A stretch of 64,000 bases of DNA, from contig OU612074.1 in the NCBI GenBank assembly GCA_914767715.1, forward strand, positions 4,665,501-4,729,500, given 5' to 3'. Source of the DNA: Membranipora membranacea. Lineage: Eukaryota; Bryozoa; Gymnolaemata; Cheilostomatida; Membraniporidae. A program made the translations under genes and the position numbers. Of the stretch, positions 37,731 through 50,696 are shown piece by piece; within the stretch, counting starts at the first letter, position 1; the number at the start of each line of letters is the position of its first letter. Under the pieces are notes generated by a model. That model searched no databases. It was not told where the DNA came from and saw only the letters and a program-made list of their open reading frames with translations.

Positions 37731-39055
37731 GAAGGTTTGTGGAGGGTTCCCCTCTCTATAGGCTCTAGTGATCTACAAACAAGTTTAGCCATTACAGTTC
37801 ATTCACTGAGGAAGCACTAGCCATATTTGGGCTAAATGCAGAGACCCAGATCATCTCATACAAAAAAAAAATTGGTACGGGGGGATATTAGTTCACCCTC
37901 TGATTTTTAAAGAGCTCATGCTATGTAGCTTTATGAGGCTTATTTTTGTAATGGCATGATGTCAGAATAGCTGACATTGACAGTTTTGAACAATTCATGA
38001 ATAAATATCCTAGTTGAAAATTTGAGAAGCTCATTGCCACAGAGCAGACTAACCACAGGGTTGCCAACACCACAATTTTAGACATGGAACATGATCGTAT
38101 GGAGCAAACAGACTTTTTCTCAGACTTTCTGGTGAATACAAACATTCCACGGCTGTATCAATAATGGTAAGTTATCTTCTATTTTTTTTAAATGTTATCA
38201 GTGTGCCTGCTGTAATTAGTCTTTGTGCTTTATTGACTATTGGAGCTAGGAAAGATACCCTTTGTTTTGTCGGCTATTTATTGTCTTCAGTGTACCACAA
38301 GTCAAGGTCACTGACGGAAAAAGATTTTATACAGAGAGGAAAGGATGTGTTGATGCCATTATATAGGTTTTGAAATCCGCTTTAGGTTGTTGTAACGACT
38401 AGGATAATGCCACTAGTCAGTAATGAGTAAATGAGTTGAATGAGATCTGGTATGAATGTTTCACAGGTTGGCCTGAAATTTGCCATGGAAGGGGAAAATC
38501 TAAAATGTTTAATATTTTATCTATAAGCTTTTTGATAGATGATAGAGATAGACATTGAAATTCATATCGATTCAAACTGGAGAAGTAAGTTTAACCTAAT
38601 TGGGCTATGTTAAACTTTTCTAGTCTGCATCGTAAAAATAAATACATCTAATCATAATATTACAATTATGTATTAATAATGATTATTTAATTAATTAATA
38701 CAGAATTTATTCATACATGACAAGTTGGCAGACCCGAAAATCAGGAGGTACCCGCGGACGAACTCCTGACCCTGAGTAGCACTTTGCGCCCCACATTTCA
38801 GGTGCAATTCTGCCCTCTTATGTCATATTTCTTAGCTAAAACTTGTGCTTTCATAATATGAATTGCGTCATTTTACTTGATTTTCTGCATGATGATCTAA
38901 TTTTTTCAAAACTTTATTGGAATAATTTTCATTCAGCCTTCCACGACAACAAAAAAACCAAAAACTTTCAATCAAGATGACAAAAAAGATAATCAGAAAA
39001 ATTGAGTTCGAATGATTTATAATTGATTATTGAACATAAATTAAATAGAATATTG
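37730..39055. other. Spacer, no gene supported
   Basis: AT-rich with short open frames (37921-38145 -, 38164-38373 +), neither with recognisable content. Confidence 0.4.
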
Positions 39056-39059
39056 TTAA

Positions 39060-40010
39060 AAGAGTAGATGCCAAAATATTATCTAAAAAGTCACTTGAAG
39101 TTGGGTGTAGCTTGAACATTGCGCGAAAAATTAAAATGTTCTAACAAAAGGTGTGGACATTTTTTGTTCATCAATTGATGTTCAGTAATGCTATTAAAAT
39201 ATATGTTGAGCACTTGCAAAGGTAAAAGGTGTAACGACCTTGATAATTCGTTAGTTGGTACTAGGTGATTAGGGATCTTTTGTATATTACGTAACAACCT
39301 GAAGGCTCTCTTCTGGAGTAAAAATAAGTTCTTCAGTATATAGTTGGTGATAGATTGTAGTAAATATTATGAATAGCACTTATGATGTGGCAAAAAATAA
39401 AATGATGTTAAAATATTTATTATAGCTGTTTTGTTGTCAAGAAAAGGCCTGCCAAATTGTAGTAGTGTAACTGCCTCTGCAACCTTTTTACCGATATAGG
39501 AAACATGGTCATGCTATGTTAGCCTGTCATTGATAATGAAACCCAACGGCTTTGTTTCAAGTTTACGGGACAACCCCCTTCCACCACATGACAAGGAGAA
39601 CAACCCACCGACATCAACGTGAATGTTATGCAAAGCACCAATCATTGATCATATTCAGGTCTTCGTTTCACTTGGAATTTAAATTATTTACGATCGTGAT
39701 TTAAAAATACAGTGTCATCTGCATATGCAAAACACAATGCAAATAAAGGAAGTTTCAAAAGGTCGTTAATATAAATCAAGAATAGAGTTGGTGCTATTAT
39801 TGATCCTTGTGGAACCCCTATATTAATTGGAAGAATAGATGATTCTTCCCCAATATGCAGTACTTTTTGAACGCTTCATTTAGGAAAAAGTTAAGAAGAC
39901 TAAGTGCCTTGCCATTGATACCAACAAATTCTAGTTTTTTTTGATAATATATTGTGATTTACACAATCATATGGCTTACTGAAGCTACATGTAGTTGTAA
40001 AAGGTAAAGC
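39060..40010 (-). pseudogene. LINE reverse transcriptase relic (jockey/CR1-like)
   Basis: On the - strand, from about 40000 downwards: KPYDCVNHNIL, then INIGVPQGSIIAPTLFLIYI followed by NDLL, then FAYADDTVFLNHD, i.e. RT motifs around GVPQGS and YADD with stops and frameshifts between. The C-terminal tail runs on to 39091 (RSLHLLPLQ and related). Dead copy; no endonuclease region seen. Confidence 0.75.
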
Positions 40011-41250
40011 TATTGATTAGCTGCATACAACAAGTAACGGTAAAGCAAATACAGAGGTATATGTACTGTGGAGAAATATAGCTTAAACAATTTTCTGGAC
40101 GAAGGAAGATGAAACAAAGGGAGGAAAAAGGGAGATAGGGAGGGGTGGAAAAAATACCTAAAAATTAGGAGCCTCCCTCATTCTGCGCATGCTTATCTCT
40201 TTTTCACCAGAGGAGAAGGCCCCTCTCCCATCATCTTTTTAAATAACCTGTAAATGTCATGTGTTGTTTTTGGTTCGATCCCCTTCACTTCAGTATGTTC
40301 AGACTCCATATTAACATTTAGGAGCAGCCGCCATACCCTTCTTTGTTTACCAAGGAGGATCTGGTTTGAACCGCATTCCAATATTTCATAATTGCAGGGC
40401 ATCAATCAATGTGGCACTATGTGATTGAGAATCAGATACTGTAGTTTCATAACCTTATGTAACAAAGTTATATGTTAAGACATAATTATGATGACGTATA
40501 TGATGCGTATATGATGAGAGATGTTTGCGTGTTAGATCATTGATATAAAGGTTTCACTGTCTACTTCTATGATGTGCGAAGATGTGATTATGTATAGCTG
40601 GGATTTTCATATGTTTTTTTTCAAATATCTCACTTGAGCGAGCGCCCCAGCTACAAGAACAGATTCTACGACTGGGTCAATAATGACTCTAACAGGCCTG
40701 TGATTGGCACATTAATGATCTTCATTATAACAATTATGGTTCACATTCTTTTTGTTGTCACTGCTGGGTTGCCCCTCATGTTATGAGATCTAGGAGGTAT
40801 CACAAGTAAATTTTTATCTTATTACACTGTAGTGTAAAAACACCATGACATTATATCTTTATGCAAACAGGTTGTTTATATTGTTACTTCAATGACAAAC
40901 AGGCAAAGTTATGGCAATAATGAGAATAAAGATAAAAAATTTAAACATCCATAATATAAAATAAAAGTGAATCTAAATGATATATTAATGAAAATGCTGA
41001 TATTGTACTCATATGTGTTAAGTGGTTCGATCTTCAGGCGTATAATTGAGTCTAAGTTTGGGCGTGATATAGTGTCATACAAGGTAGAATTTCTCTCTGA
41101 TTGTAGCTACCTGACACAATGAGTTCAGCTTCATGACACATTCATAAAGTATACAATATGTACTGAGTATTTGGTAAGTTCTCTTCTTACTTTATGAGCT
41201 CTTTCAACACCAACACTGACACTAACTTATCTTTGTTTTCATTTGAACAA
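40010..41250. other. Spacer, no gene supported
   Basis: The short - strand frame 40193-40405 has no recognised content. The rest is AT-rich. Confidence 0.4.
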
Positions 41251-41254
41251 CCAG

Positions 41255-41366
41255 TACCAGAGAGTAATGCCGCTTACATAGCTCTACTCGTTACCGGAGT
41301 GGTCATCGTCGCAGCCTTTTGTGCTTTTGCCATAATCTATGTCTGCAAGCTAGTGCTGGGCGATTA
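41255..41366 (+). CDS. Possible transmembrane exon abutting a repeat
   Basis: After the acceptor GAACAACCAG a frame reads PESNAAYIALLVTGVVIVAA and continues FCAFAIIYVCKLVLGD to a TAA. This is a good single transmembrane helix of ~23 residues with a Cys/Lys cytoplasmic boundary. The last codons (from CTAGTGCTGGGCGATTAA) look like the start of a repeat, so the original exon may end near AAG at 41349. Upstream exons not identified. Confidence 0.4.
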
Positions 41367-41590
41367 AACGATATAGAGCGATGAGGTTCGATGTTGCACT
41401 TGATCGATTTGATTTTCAAAGTCTGGGTGCAACGATGTGTGTATCAAAATAATTGGTCCATTGAAATAGTTAGCGATATATTGATATTAATCGGTTCTGT
41501 GAATAACAAGATAATAAGCCAATGAAATCCTCCCAAGGCATGCAAGGAAGATCTAATTGGCTGAAATCTTGAGAATATTCTTGATCAGCC
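41350..41590. repeat. Probable MITE-like repeat (AGTGCTGGGCGATTAA end)
   Basis: Begins CTAGTGCTGGGCGATTAAAC and continues with GATCGATTTGATTTTCAAAG-type sequence. Starts of this style are common in non-autonomous DNA transposons. The other end is not clear. Confidence 0.3.
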
Positions 41591-41592
41591 AA

Positions 41593-41991
41593 TCAAACTT
41601 TCATTGCATACCCCATTGCTTCCTGTTTTTCATGGTATCTCAATAGAGAAGAAATGGAAACTTCTGGGAGCCCTGGTGAGTACATTTTATCTTCATCAAT
41701 CCTCTTCCTATATTGCAATACATCCAAGCTGTGTTTGATAAAGGATTCACAAGCAGTGAACAAACATTTTGCAGTTATAAGATTGGCTGGCCTGTAATAG
41801 TGAGCATTTAATTTGTTCATCTGCAATCTGTTTTTATCAATCAATGAATTTCCAAACTGACATGACAATGAACTAGACTGAGAGATATATTTCATTGCAC
41901 CAACTGGCTGTGCGTTGTTATAGTTGAGTAAGAAGTAGTTCTGACTGATAGTCATACTACCTGGGGTATATCTGTCGGCAGTACTACCTAC
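41593..41991 (-). CDS. Candidate terminal exon, 132 aa, unrecognised protein
   Basis: On the - strand the acceptor CTTTTTGTAG opens a frame (VGSTADRYTPGSMTISQNYF and on) of 132 codons to a stop at 41593. Composition is protein-like (mixed polar/hydrophobic, several Cys, QYRKRIDEDKMYSPGLPEVS near the end) and unlike the flanking AT-rich shadows. No family recognised and no upstream exon found. Confidence 0.4.
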   Translation of the reverse strand, partial: VGSTADRYTPGSMTISQNYFLLNYNNAQPVGAMKYISQSSSLSCQFGNSLIDKNRLQMNKLNAHYYRPANLITAKCLFTACESFIKHSLDVLQYRKRIDEDKMYSPGLPEVSISSLLRYHEKQEAMGYAMKV

Positions 41992-41999
41992 CTACAAAA

Positions 42000-44145
42000 A
42001 GCTACGAACTTTTCAAAGGTTAACTAAGTCTAATAACTATCAACTAGAACTAGTAACTTAATTACCCAGCCAGTGAGCATGTGTGCATGTTGTGGTATCG
42101 AGCAAATAAACAGTGGTTATCCCCTTGACATTAAACAAAGTATACTAACTGGCTCAGACATTTATCTTAGTACTCACTATTGTTTTGTATTTGTATTGTC
42201 TATTCCCAGCGGGCAATTAGTTGTCTAAACTGAGTTGGAAAGAGGTTACCAGAAGAGGCTGAACACTGTTGCCAATTGTATGCCATATGGACCGGTGGAA
42301 GAGGTTGCCAAAAGGCCAAATTGCAACCTCTTCAAGAAGTTTAATATAAGTTTTATATCCTTCTCAGGGAAGGATATAACAGGGATATCTCTATCCAATA
42401 TTAAAATTGAATAGTTCATTTATTTGTTATATATATATTTATTTATTATGTTACTCATAAGGCCTGTAGAGGAGGGAGTCAGGGCAGGGAGTACTGTCTG
42501 AGTGGGTTTGCTGTAGAAGGCTTCTGCCATGCTTAGAGCATTTAGCCTAAGAGTGTAAAGACTCAGCTGGAATCAATGATTCTTGCATTAACAAATGTAT
42601 CCTTCCATCACCACCACTTTTTGTGTTGAGTGGCAAGTGGTGCCAGAAGCAGTTGATTCAATCAATGGCCACATATTTGCCTATTTCAAATTTCTTGCAT
42701 GTGATACTGGTTCACAGGAATAAAATAGGGATGCTGATTTCTCATTTGGTTGTTTGGTGTCTGGGTGTAGAGGATTCTCGAATATGATCAATCAGCTAGG
42801 GGAGATAAATGCTACTTTGGTCTGCAAATTACATCGACCTCGCATTGACAACCATTTTTACACTCAGCCTAGACTTCTGTGTACCATTGAAAACAGTGAT
42901 GAATAAACTGTTCTCATGCTGGAGCCATACTAATAGATGGTATATACATTATAATTTTAGTGTTAGCTAAGCTTTGTCAGTCCAGAAAATTATTTCTGCA
43001 ATCGCCAACGGCAAGAAAATAAAGTATAAAAGCAGAAGCATCTAAAACCACATTTATCTGTTGCTGGGAAATGGGGATATGTGGCTCCCTCTGGCATACC
43101 TATCAAAGACAGGTGAAGTCAGAGGATATTGGCCAACAAAAAATCTGCCCAATGGCAACCTCTTCAAAAGGTTGCTGGCTAAGAATTGCCGGCTGGGTTA
43201 TTTCTTACCTTGTCAATATGTATATATATTCTGTTTTATTCCAGTAATGCTTAGAGTGACAATCAACACTAGTCATTGTGTAACAAACCTTTACATTAGT
43301 GTTAATACAATTTTATGGAAGAGTAAGGATTGTTTTGCCAGTTTTGCAGTTAAGCAAATAAAAACACCCAAAATAAATATTCAGAATACTTATTTCTGTG
43401 CAATGTTTATTAAATATCGATCTAAGGAGGATTTCTGGAATATCGGAGTTTGTTGATAGTTTTTGCATCGAGGCTGTACCAAAGTCAATACCCAATCGAG
43501 TTATATGTTCATATAATCTCAAACAAGTAGTTATATTAATATTTGTGCACTATAAGTTTTTATAGTTGCTCGTAAATATTTTAGTTCTAAAATATTAGCC
43601 ACAATTACAAGACAGTAATAAACACCTGCTATAAGTTTCTATAGCCAGGTAAAGCAAGTCATACACAAAATAGGAAGGATATAACAATGTACTGCAGACA
43701 GATCCCACAGGTGACCATGATCATACAGAGTATAGTTGTATGGCAAGTAGTACTTCTGGGCTGGAGTATGAGAAAATTTGTCTAAACCGAAGAAACCGAG
43801 TAACCAGCCTACAATAACTGATGCCTTGATGGGTGCTAAGCCATACCACCAGGAATCAGATAGATACAAGGCATGCCTGAACAGTTTCACACGTTATCTG
43901 GTGTCAGGTAAGACTGGTGTAGTACTCAAAGTCTCAACTTAAGTTCTTACTAAATAATTCCATCTCGATATTAAGTGAAATCAGGAGGGCAAATTCTCTA
44001 CTCGATATTGATTCTAATTTAGACACACCACTCATCGATTGACACAACATTCGGAGAGCATTAATTGCTAGCTCATAGTGAATTGGAAATATACATGCAT
44101 TCATTGTGTCATATATTCTGATCTTGAGCAAATGTTATTTGATAT
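42000..44145. other. Spacer with a short hairpin
   Basis: A perfect 11-base hairpin (GAAGAGGTTGC, 14-base loop, GCAACCTCTTC) lies at 42298-42333, and a related GGCAACCTCTTC recurs near 43153. The frame 43061-43456 (+) is not supported. An AT-rich ATAT tract lies around 42430. Confidence 0.4.
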
Positions 44146-44147
44146 TG

Positions 44148-45528
44148 TGCAGGTCTTGTCCCAATATACACAGCGGATCATGACAGCCTTAGGGAGATGC
44201 TAAGAACACTGGATTCGAGATTCAAATGTCCACATAGGCAGCATTTCTCCCGAACCCGAGATCAATTAGGACAATAGCTCCAGCAAGGTCATCGGTATGT
44301 GAGGTTCTTTTACTTTGGGTCATAGTTATGTCACGAGTTAGTATGCATCCTTACATCGGGCAGTGTGTCCTCCCCCCCCCCCCCCCTGTTTGCTAGAAAC
44401 GAGACATCAAGCTATCATATGTTGATACCGTATACATACTTGCAAACTCAGTAGCTTACTTACTAGCATGCTTACTTGCTAGCTATGTTACATACTAGCT
44501 AATTTACTTCCTGGTTTATTTCCTTACTTAAATAGCTCAAATACTTACTAGCTTCTTTACTTACTCTACTTACATGCTGACTTACAGGTTTATTTACTTA
44601 CTAGCTTGCTTACTTACATAAATAACTCAATTACTTACTAGCTTATTAACTTAAATACTAGCTTAATTACATACTTACTAGCTTACTTCAATAGCTCACT
44701 CACTTACACACACATACTTACTTACATTCACACGTACTTACATACAAACACTATCATTGAAAGCATTAAAGTATGACATGGACACATTTTCTCCTTCAGA
44801 TTGTTTTCTTTCTGGTTTATGATGAGGGCGCAGTCAGTCTAATTAAACATGACTTGGTATTAGGCTGAGTATTACCACAGATGGTTGGAGTTCTGTCAAC
44901 AAAAATCCTTACATGAGCCTGACCGGACACTACATTGATGACGAATGAAACCTAACAACTCGCTGCCTCAAAACTGAATATTATCCAGAGTCGCACACGG
45001 CTGTTAATGTGTTAGAGTTCCTAAAAGCTGGTCTTCAGGAGTATGGGATGAGATTGGGGAATGTCGCTGCCGTCACCACGGATAATGCTGCCAATATGTG
45101 CGCAGCTGTACGTCTAACTGGTGAATTAAAATGAAAACCGCTATTTAATGACAACCGTAAAAACACCTGCTCGAACTGATTCTGTAAACTTCTGAATTAA
45201 TCTGCATTCGTGCATATTCCCCGAATGACCATGACATTGTTTAGTAGAATGCCACTTTGAAGATGAGAATATGCTGTTAAAAAAGTTGCCCCGGAGAGCT
45301 GTAGAGATCCGTTAAACTAACACACAAAGGCATTCTTTTAATACCAACTCCAATTTAATATTCATCCGCGTATCACATCCAATACTCGGTTTGTGATTTT
45401 GTTAAAGGCTATCTGAGAATTCTGTGCAGTGGCCACTTGTTGCAAAATGCTGTAACCCATGCTCTTGACACTGCTGAAGTGAAGAAGCTGCTAGCCCTAT
45501 GCCGCAGAATTGTCGCATTATTCCATGC
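44148..45528 (+). pseudogene. Broken hAT-family transposase
   Basis: Pieces in different frames: about 44150-44275 (GLVPIYTADHDSLREML, then TLDSRFKCPHRQHFSRTRDQ), about 44875-45135 (TTDGWSSVNKNPYMSLTGHY, then GNVAAVTTDNAANMCAAV) and about 45405-45530 (GHLLQNAVTHALD, then ALCRRIVALFHA). These are the successive conserved blocks of hAT (ZBED-like) transposases, with stops, frameshifts and a CTTA-rich tract (44459-44750) between them. The sequence stops abruptly at the first base of the 1.67-kb repeat starting at 45529. Confidence 0.75.
44459..44750 (+). repeat. CTTACTAG / ACTTACTT degenerate microsatellite
   Basis: About 290 bp of interspersed CTTA, CTAG and ACTT tetranucleotides; it lies inside the broken hAT gene. 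Confidence 0.85.
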
Positions 45529-47197
45529 TAGACTAAACTAATAGTCTCTATCTTTCCGTACGACGGCCGTCTGGGGATAGAGACTATAACCATTGGCACT
45601 AAAATTAGAGTTGTCTCCCCCTGTAACAGACATTAGGGATTCTGGAATCCCAAATCACTGCTCAGTTATTCATGTCTTATATTGCGAACAATATCAATAA
45701 TATTATGAAAAATAATTAAAAACCTCCAACTTTATATGAAAATCAATAATATTCCACCAATTTATACTTCAGTAAACTTTCCTCTGACATTAATGTGATA
45801 TATTGTGAGGAGTAATAATATCCTGTTATGATTCACTCCTAAGATAAACAATTGCTCAAAAAGCATGGCTATGCAACTTTGCAATAGAGTAAATCACACA
45901 TCACATCGAACACCACTTCAATCAATGATGACAGAAGAGATACTCATATACCTATCATACATGATTCTGTAGTGTAAGAAGCACCAATATACTGCTACAA
46001 AACCCTCTGACTCTTCAACTATAGCCAGCCAGCCATTATTATGGTGAGTAAAAATCATCATCATCATGATGAATGAACAGGTGTATGTAAGTATAGTATT
46101 TTAAGGAAGGTGATAATAGAAGTGGTTGAATCTAGTGTTATTTTTCTTGCTGTTATTATTTGTGACAATGAATAGTCTACCATGGTGCTCCCTTTTCCCT
46201 CATATGCAAGGAAGGAAGTAGTGGCTTGGCTTGAAAGCATTGCAGATTGTTGGTATGGCAATGCCCGTCCACAAGACATAAAGACAGTATGAACGACACA
46301 GTGTAAACGTCATGAGCATTAAGTTATGTGCCATTTTCGACCCAATAATATTCTTCAACTGGCTTTGTAGGCTGAGGGTAACCGTAAACACTCATCAGTC
46401 TCCTCAGGCGAATCTCTGTACATGAAGAAAACCATACAGTGTCAAATACAGGTGAGAACTAATTTCTTCTTGTTACAACCTAAACACTGTCAAAAATATT
46501 CAAATGTCACGGTGGGATTGAAATTGATACCCAAAGTTTATAAACACCGGGAAGAAAGTGGCTATGGATGGGCTATCTAAATCTCTTGCTCATTGGAAAT
46601 CCAGCGAATGATCAGCAATGGAACTTGGTTCTCTAATGGACTGGTTGTCAGACAACACCATAGACTTAATAATAAACCTAGACAGGAGACTGCATAGAGC
46701 TGAAGTGAGGCACTTAATTATGGTGACGCGACGTCACTGGAGGGTGCAGAAACAGTGATTTTTACTCATAGCTATCATTGATTTACCGGTCCCATCTCTG
46801 GTCAAATGTTGATAACTCGATTGGCTTCAATAGTAATTTAAGTTTGGAATTGTAAAAGATTCAGCAGCTACTGGCGATCATCTTGATAGTCTATTTAGTT
46901 TTGTAGCTCGAAAATTATTCAAAAGGCAAGCTATTGAAAACAGTGCATAGACTGAAAGCTATAAACTTTTTTGAAGTTTCAGTCCTGATTAAATGCTTAT
47001 ATCTCAAACAATTTTGATGGAATTTTGAGTTTGAAAATTGCAATAGATTCAGCAGCTTCTTTTGATCATTTTGATAGTCTATTTAGCTTTGTAGCTCAAA
47101 TATTTTCAAAACAGCAAGCTTTTGAAAACGGAAGATCCACTCTGGCCTGGCTTATCCATCGTGATCGAATAGTGCTTAGCTTGATGAGTGTTACAAC
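45529..47197 (+). repeat. 1.67-kb interspersed repeat, copy A
   Basis: Nearly identical to 60129-61795, in the same orientation. It begins GACTAAACTAATAGTCTCTA with a strong hairpin (12-base stem 45541-45552 / 45576-45587, loop containing the palindrome GACGGCCGTC). The interior has no supported gene; the 71-aa frame shared by both copies shows replacement changes. The right part contains two ~150-bp direct repeats (TTTTGATAGTCTATTTAGCT core). Confidence 0.85.
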
Positions 47198-47599
47198 TGC
47201 TGTGTACTGAGAAATCTATAGAAATCAGTTGCTATATTGATGACTCAGCAGGGCACAATAAACCTATGTATTTCAAAAGGTCAAAAGTTCGAAAGATTGC
47301 AGCATTGATGTGATATGATTTCCTTACTACCAGATATAGCTGTTGCTTGTTTAATCAGGCTGCTAATATAAGGTAAGAGTTCTAGGAGTATGCTGCCGGG
47401 GCAGGTGGTTTGCCTTTAGTTTTGACCCGCCGAAGTGACCATTAGATTAACTACACAGAATATTGTCTACTAAGAATTTCAATTTTATTTGAAGCTTTGT
47501 GAGGTACGGCTTTGACTTGTTTACCTCCAACTGTCTCTGTTGGTCACATATTTTGTCATGACATTTATTATTGTGCATGCCTGGCTCAAAATGAGCAAA

Positions 47600-47890
47600 T
47601 GCAAATTGAAATGCTTGCTTCCTCAGTAATTCCAAGAAAGAAAGTCCTGAACTCCCTAGTTATACTTGAGCTACAAGGCAGAACAGACCATCAAAATGAT
47701 CTCCACAAGCTACTGAATCTATTGCAATTTTCAAAATCAAAATCCTATCAAAATTGATATGGAAATAAACTTTAAATCAGGGCTGAAGCCGCAAAAAAAA
47801 TTTATAGCTTTGAGTCTATGCAACGTTTTCAATAGCTTGCTTTTTTGATAATATTTGAGCCAAGAAGCTAAATAGACTATCAAAATCAAA
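47600..47890 (-). repeat. Inverted copies of the TTTTGATAGTCTATTTAGCT unit
   Basis: The + strand reads AAGCTAAATAGACTATCAAAA and CTACTGAATCTATTGCAATT, reverse complements of blocks at 46850-47130. Together they form a foldback-like arrangement around about 47.2-47.6 kb. Confidence 0.65.
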
Positions 47891-47935
47891 TTTTGTCCGC
47901 GACGAACAAGAAATCGTTTGTAAGAATTATCTTCC

Positions 47936-50327
47936 TAAATTGCTATAGAATTCCCTCCATTGACCTTTAGGATAAATAGAGCTGTACCAACAGAATATAA
48001 TGCAAGCAAATGCTGACAATCAACACACTGTCATTGTGCTATTGTACTATGCTATTGTACTATGCTATCCTACAATATCATATCCCTTTCACCCAACTTG
48101 CCAAGGAGTCTATGTTACCTCGATGGCCATGAATCGGGACTACTCGAATCCAACAATATTTGCTTAGTGATTACCTAGATGGAAGGAGGATATAAAAATA
48201 CTGACAGGTAAGCAATCTGTAGCCAAAGTGAGGTCTTAACTAAGAGTTTTGGTCAGTGCTGGTGGCCTGGCTGGTGTAGGCCCCTATTTCTAGGGGAGGC
48301 AGGGAGGCCTTGCCTCCCTTAGAAAGCTGAATGGAGTGGTCAAAAAATGATATAATTGATTATTTCATGTCAGAATCAGGTCTTTTGGGATTTCCATTTG
48401 CTAATTAAATGCCTTAAAATTGCTTAGTAACAGCACCCCTCCTATTCATGCTTCTGACTAGCCTCGAAATTTTGCCTCCCCTACCATTTATTTCTTAATG
48501 GCCTTGTTCTTCATCTCATTGTTGATAGCAGTAATTGATAGGCAGAGAATTCTTGCTCACATTTCCTGCCTCAGCTGAGGTAATGAACCTGATCTGTCAG
48601 TTTCACTTCCTATAGAGTAAACAAGAGGCACGTCTGTTGATCACAATTAAAAATTCTCAATCATCAAAGGCTAAAAAATGTTGGAATATCATTTGAAATG
48701 ATTCAACTGCCAATTTGAGTTAGTATGTCAAGGGCTGATGTCATTATTTCACCTAATTCATATGCATCCCTTAAAAAGGACGATCTGTTTTGGAAAACTA
48801 TTTGCCGACCAGGTAATCACTCTGATATGTAGCCTCAATCTATAATCTTTGAGCTACAGACTACATCACTCGCGTCAATTTTCCGTAAACAAGTTTTTGA
48901 TATATGCAAGTTTATCAAAGAATTCAATTCGGAAGTTACCGATTTAATTAGATGGGTATTTGTGAACGCTTGAAAGTCATTTAAGATGAATAATGGCCTT
49001 GAGATGCGTTAAAATTTATCCATCTTACACAATAAAGCCTATCTTCCAACCAGTCCTGGTGGATGTTTTGCGGGGGGGGGGGGGAATTGTGCTTGGCTGG
49101 TCTTCAAAGCATAATTTTAAATTTTATGGGACACTTTTTTGCTACTTTGTCCTACTTTATCAGCTTTATGATGTCTCACAACCTTGGCATGAGCTTTGGA
49201 GAACTTGGCACTCCTCGAAGACTGGTATATGGAGCCAGGTATACAAACAATAACTCTCGCAGGCCTGTAGTTCTAGGGGAGGCAAAAGAGGCCCTACCTT
49301 CCATACAAGCTAATTACAATAGCCTAAAACACTATAATTGAATAATTCAACATGTCAACATCATCTCCTCTCGGATTTCAATATCACCTCCTGCTCCTAA
49401 TAAAGGATTTACTAACGGGATCAAACATAGGTGTGGGTATTCAGAATGTTTGAGAAAAGTTAAATGAAGTGGACATGTGTTGAAGAGCATCTCATGGGTA
49501 CAATATACAATCGGATATGATGTGGCCTCACCGGCGTTGGTTGTTGTTTGGAATGTTCTGATATGTTTAGGCTTTGCTTGTGATGGTGGTTGCTTAGAAC
49601 TTTTTGATAAACAACCATAAAATTCTACATCAAAACCAATAATTATTGGCCATAAATTTATTATGCTTGGAGATTGTAATATTAATTGGAATTCCTCATC
49701 AACCGCAAAAAAAAAACACATTTAGAGTAGAGCTTTATGTCTGCATGGCTATTACAGCAAGTTAATGGGATTTTATACATTAGCCATTTAGGGAGAGAAA
49801 GCTTATTAGACCATAACTATGTGAAAATTATATGTTGGTCTAAAAACATGATGGCTCTTCAAGAGAATGGTTTTGGGTTCCACCAGCCAAGCCACCAGCA
49901 TTGACCAAAATTCGGAGCAAAGACCGCACTTTGGCTACAGATTGCTTACTAGTTGTCAGTATTTTGTTATCCTCCTCCCATCTATGTCGGAGCGCAAGGA
50001 AATCACCACGCAAATATTGTTGGATTTGATCCCCCTTCAGTCAACTGCTGCTGGGTTATGTTGGGTAATTATGTTCGCTGTGTCGATCCCGAGTAGTCCC
50101 AATTCATGGTCATTGTCACTTTGTCAAGTTGGGTGAAAGGGATATGATATTGTACAATAGCATATCTACAATCTTGTTGTTAACACGTGATTATGTTTTA
50201 ATCAACTGAATCACATGTTAACAGAGTGTGTTGATTGTCAGCATTATTGCTTCAGTTATTTTTTGTTGGTACAGCTCTATTTATCCCCAAAGTCAATGTA
50301 GGGAATTCTATAGCAAATTACAAAATC
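47936..50327. repeat. Long inverted repeat, arms ~340 and ~460 bp
   Basis: The left arm 47936-48276 and right arm ~49868-50327 are inverted copies (shared blocks such as GGATAAATAGAGCTGTACCA, GCTGACAATCAACACACT, ATATCATATCCCTTTCACCC, AAGCAATCTGTAGCCAAAGT). The 1.6-kb centre holds two direct copies of a GGGGAGGCA-starting repeat (48290, 49272) and a 13-G run at 49073. Probably the remains of a DNA transposon; no transposase recognised. Confidence 0.7.
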
Positions 50328-50696
50328 TCAGTTTTCACCGGTGCGAAAAGCAGGTAACATTTACTACAGCTTTCTCAGGGGAAGACATTACATGATTTGC
50401 ACCGGGACATTAGCAGTGAACTACTGATGGAGTGGATAATAATTAGAAAATTTTAACGATTTTAACTGCAAACTCTCTCCCACCATATTGTTTTAGTAAC
50501 AGGATTACCCCAGATGAGTGCCAAGCGGTTAATACTCTCAAAATAAATTTATTATTGGAAAATGTTGATATCACGTTAAAATCCCAAATCCTTCCCTCAA
50601 AGAAGCCTTAATAGTAGTAGTATTGTTATTATGAAGGCATATTATATCAGATATAAAATACTTCTGGTTTCTAGTTACTATTCGATTATGTAATAT

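Noticed and set aside
43061-43456. 131-aa + strand frame preceded by a TATA-like sequence
   Set aside because: No domain and codon content shifts to AT-rich noise after about 50 residues.
46064-46279. 71-aa frame conserved in both copies of the 1.67-kb repeat (also 60664-60879)
   Set aside because: Differences between copies are replacements, not silent; preserved only because the copies are recent.
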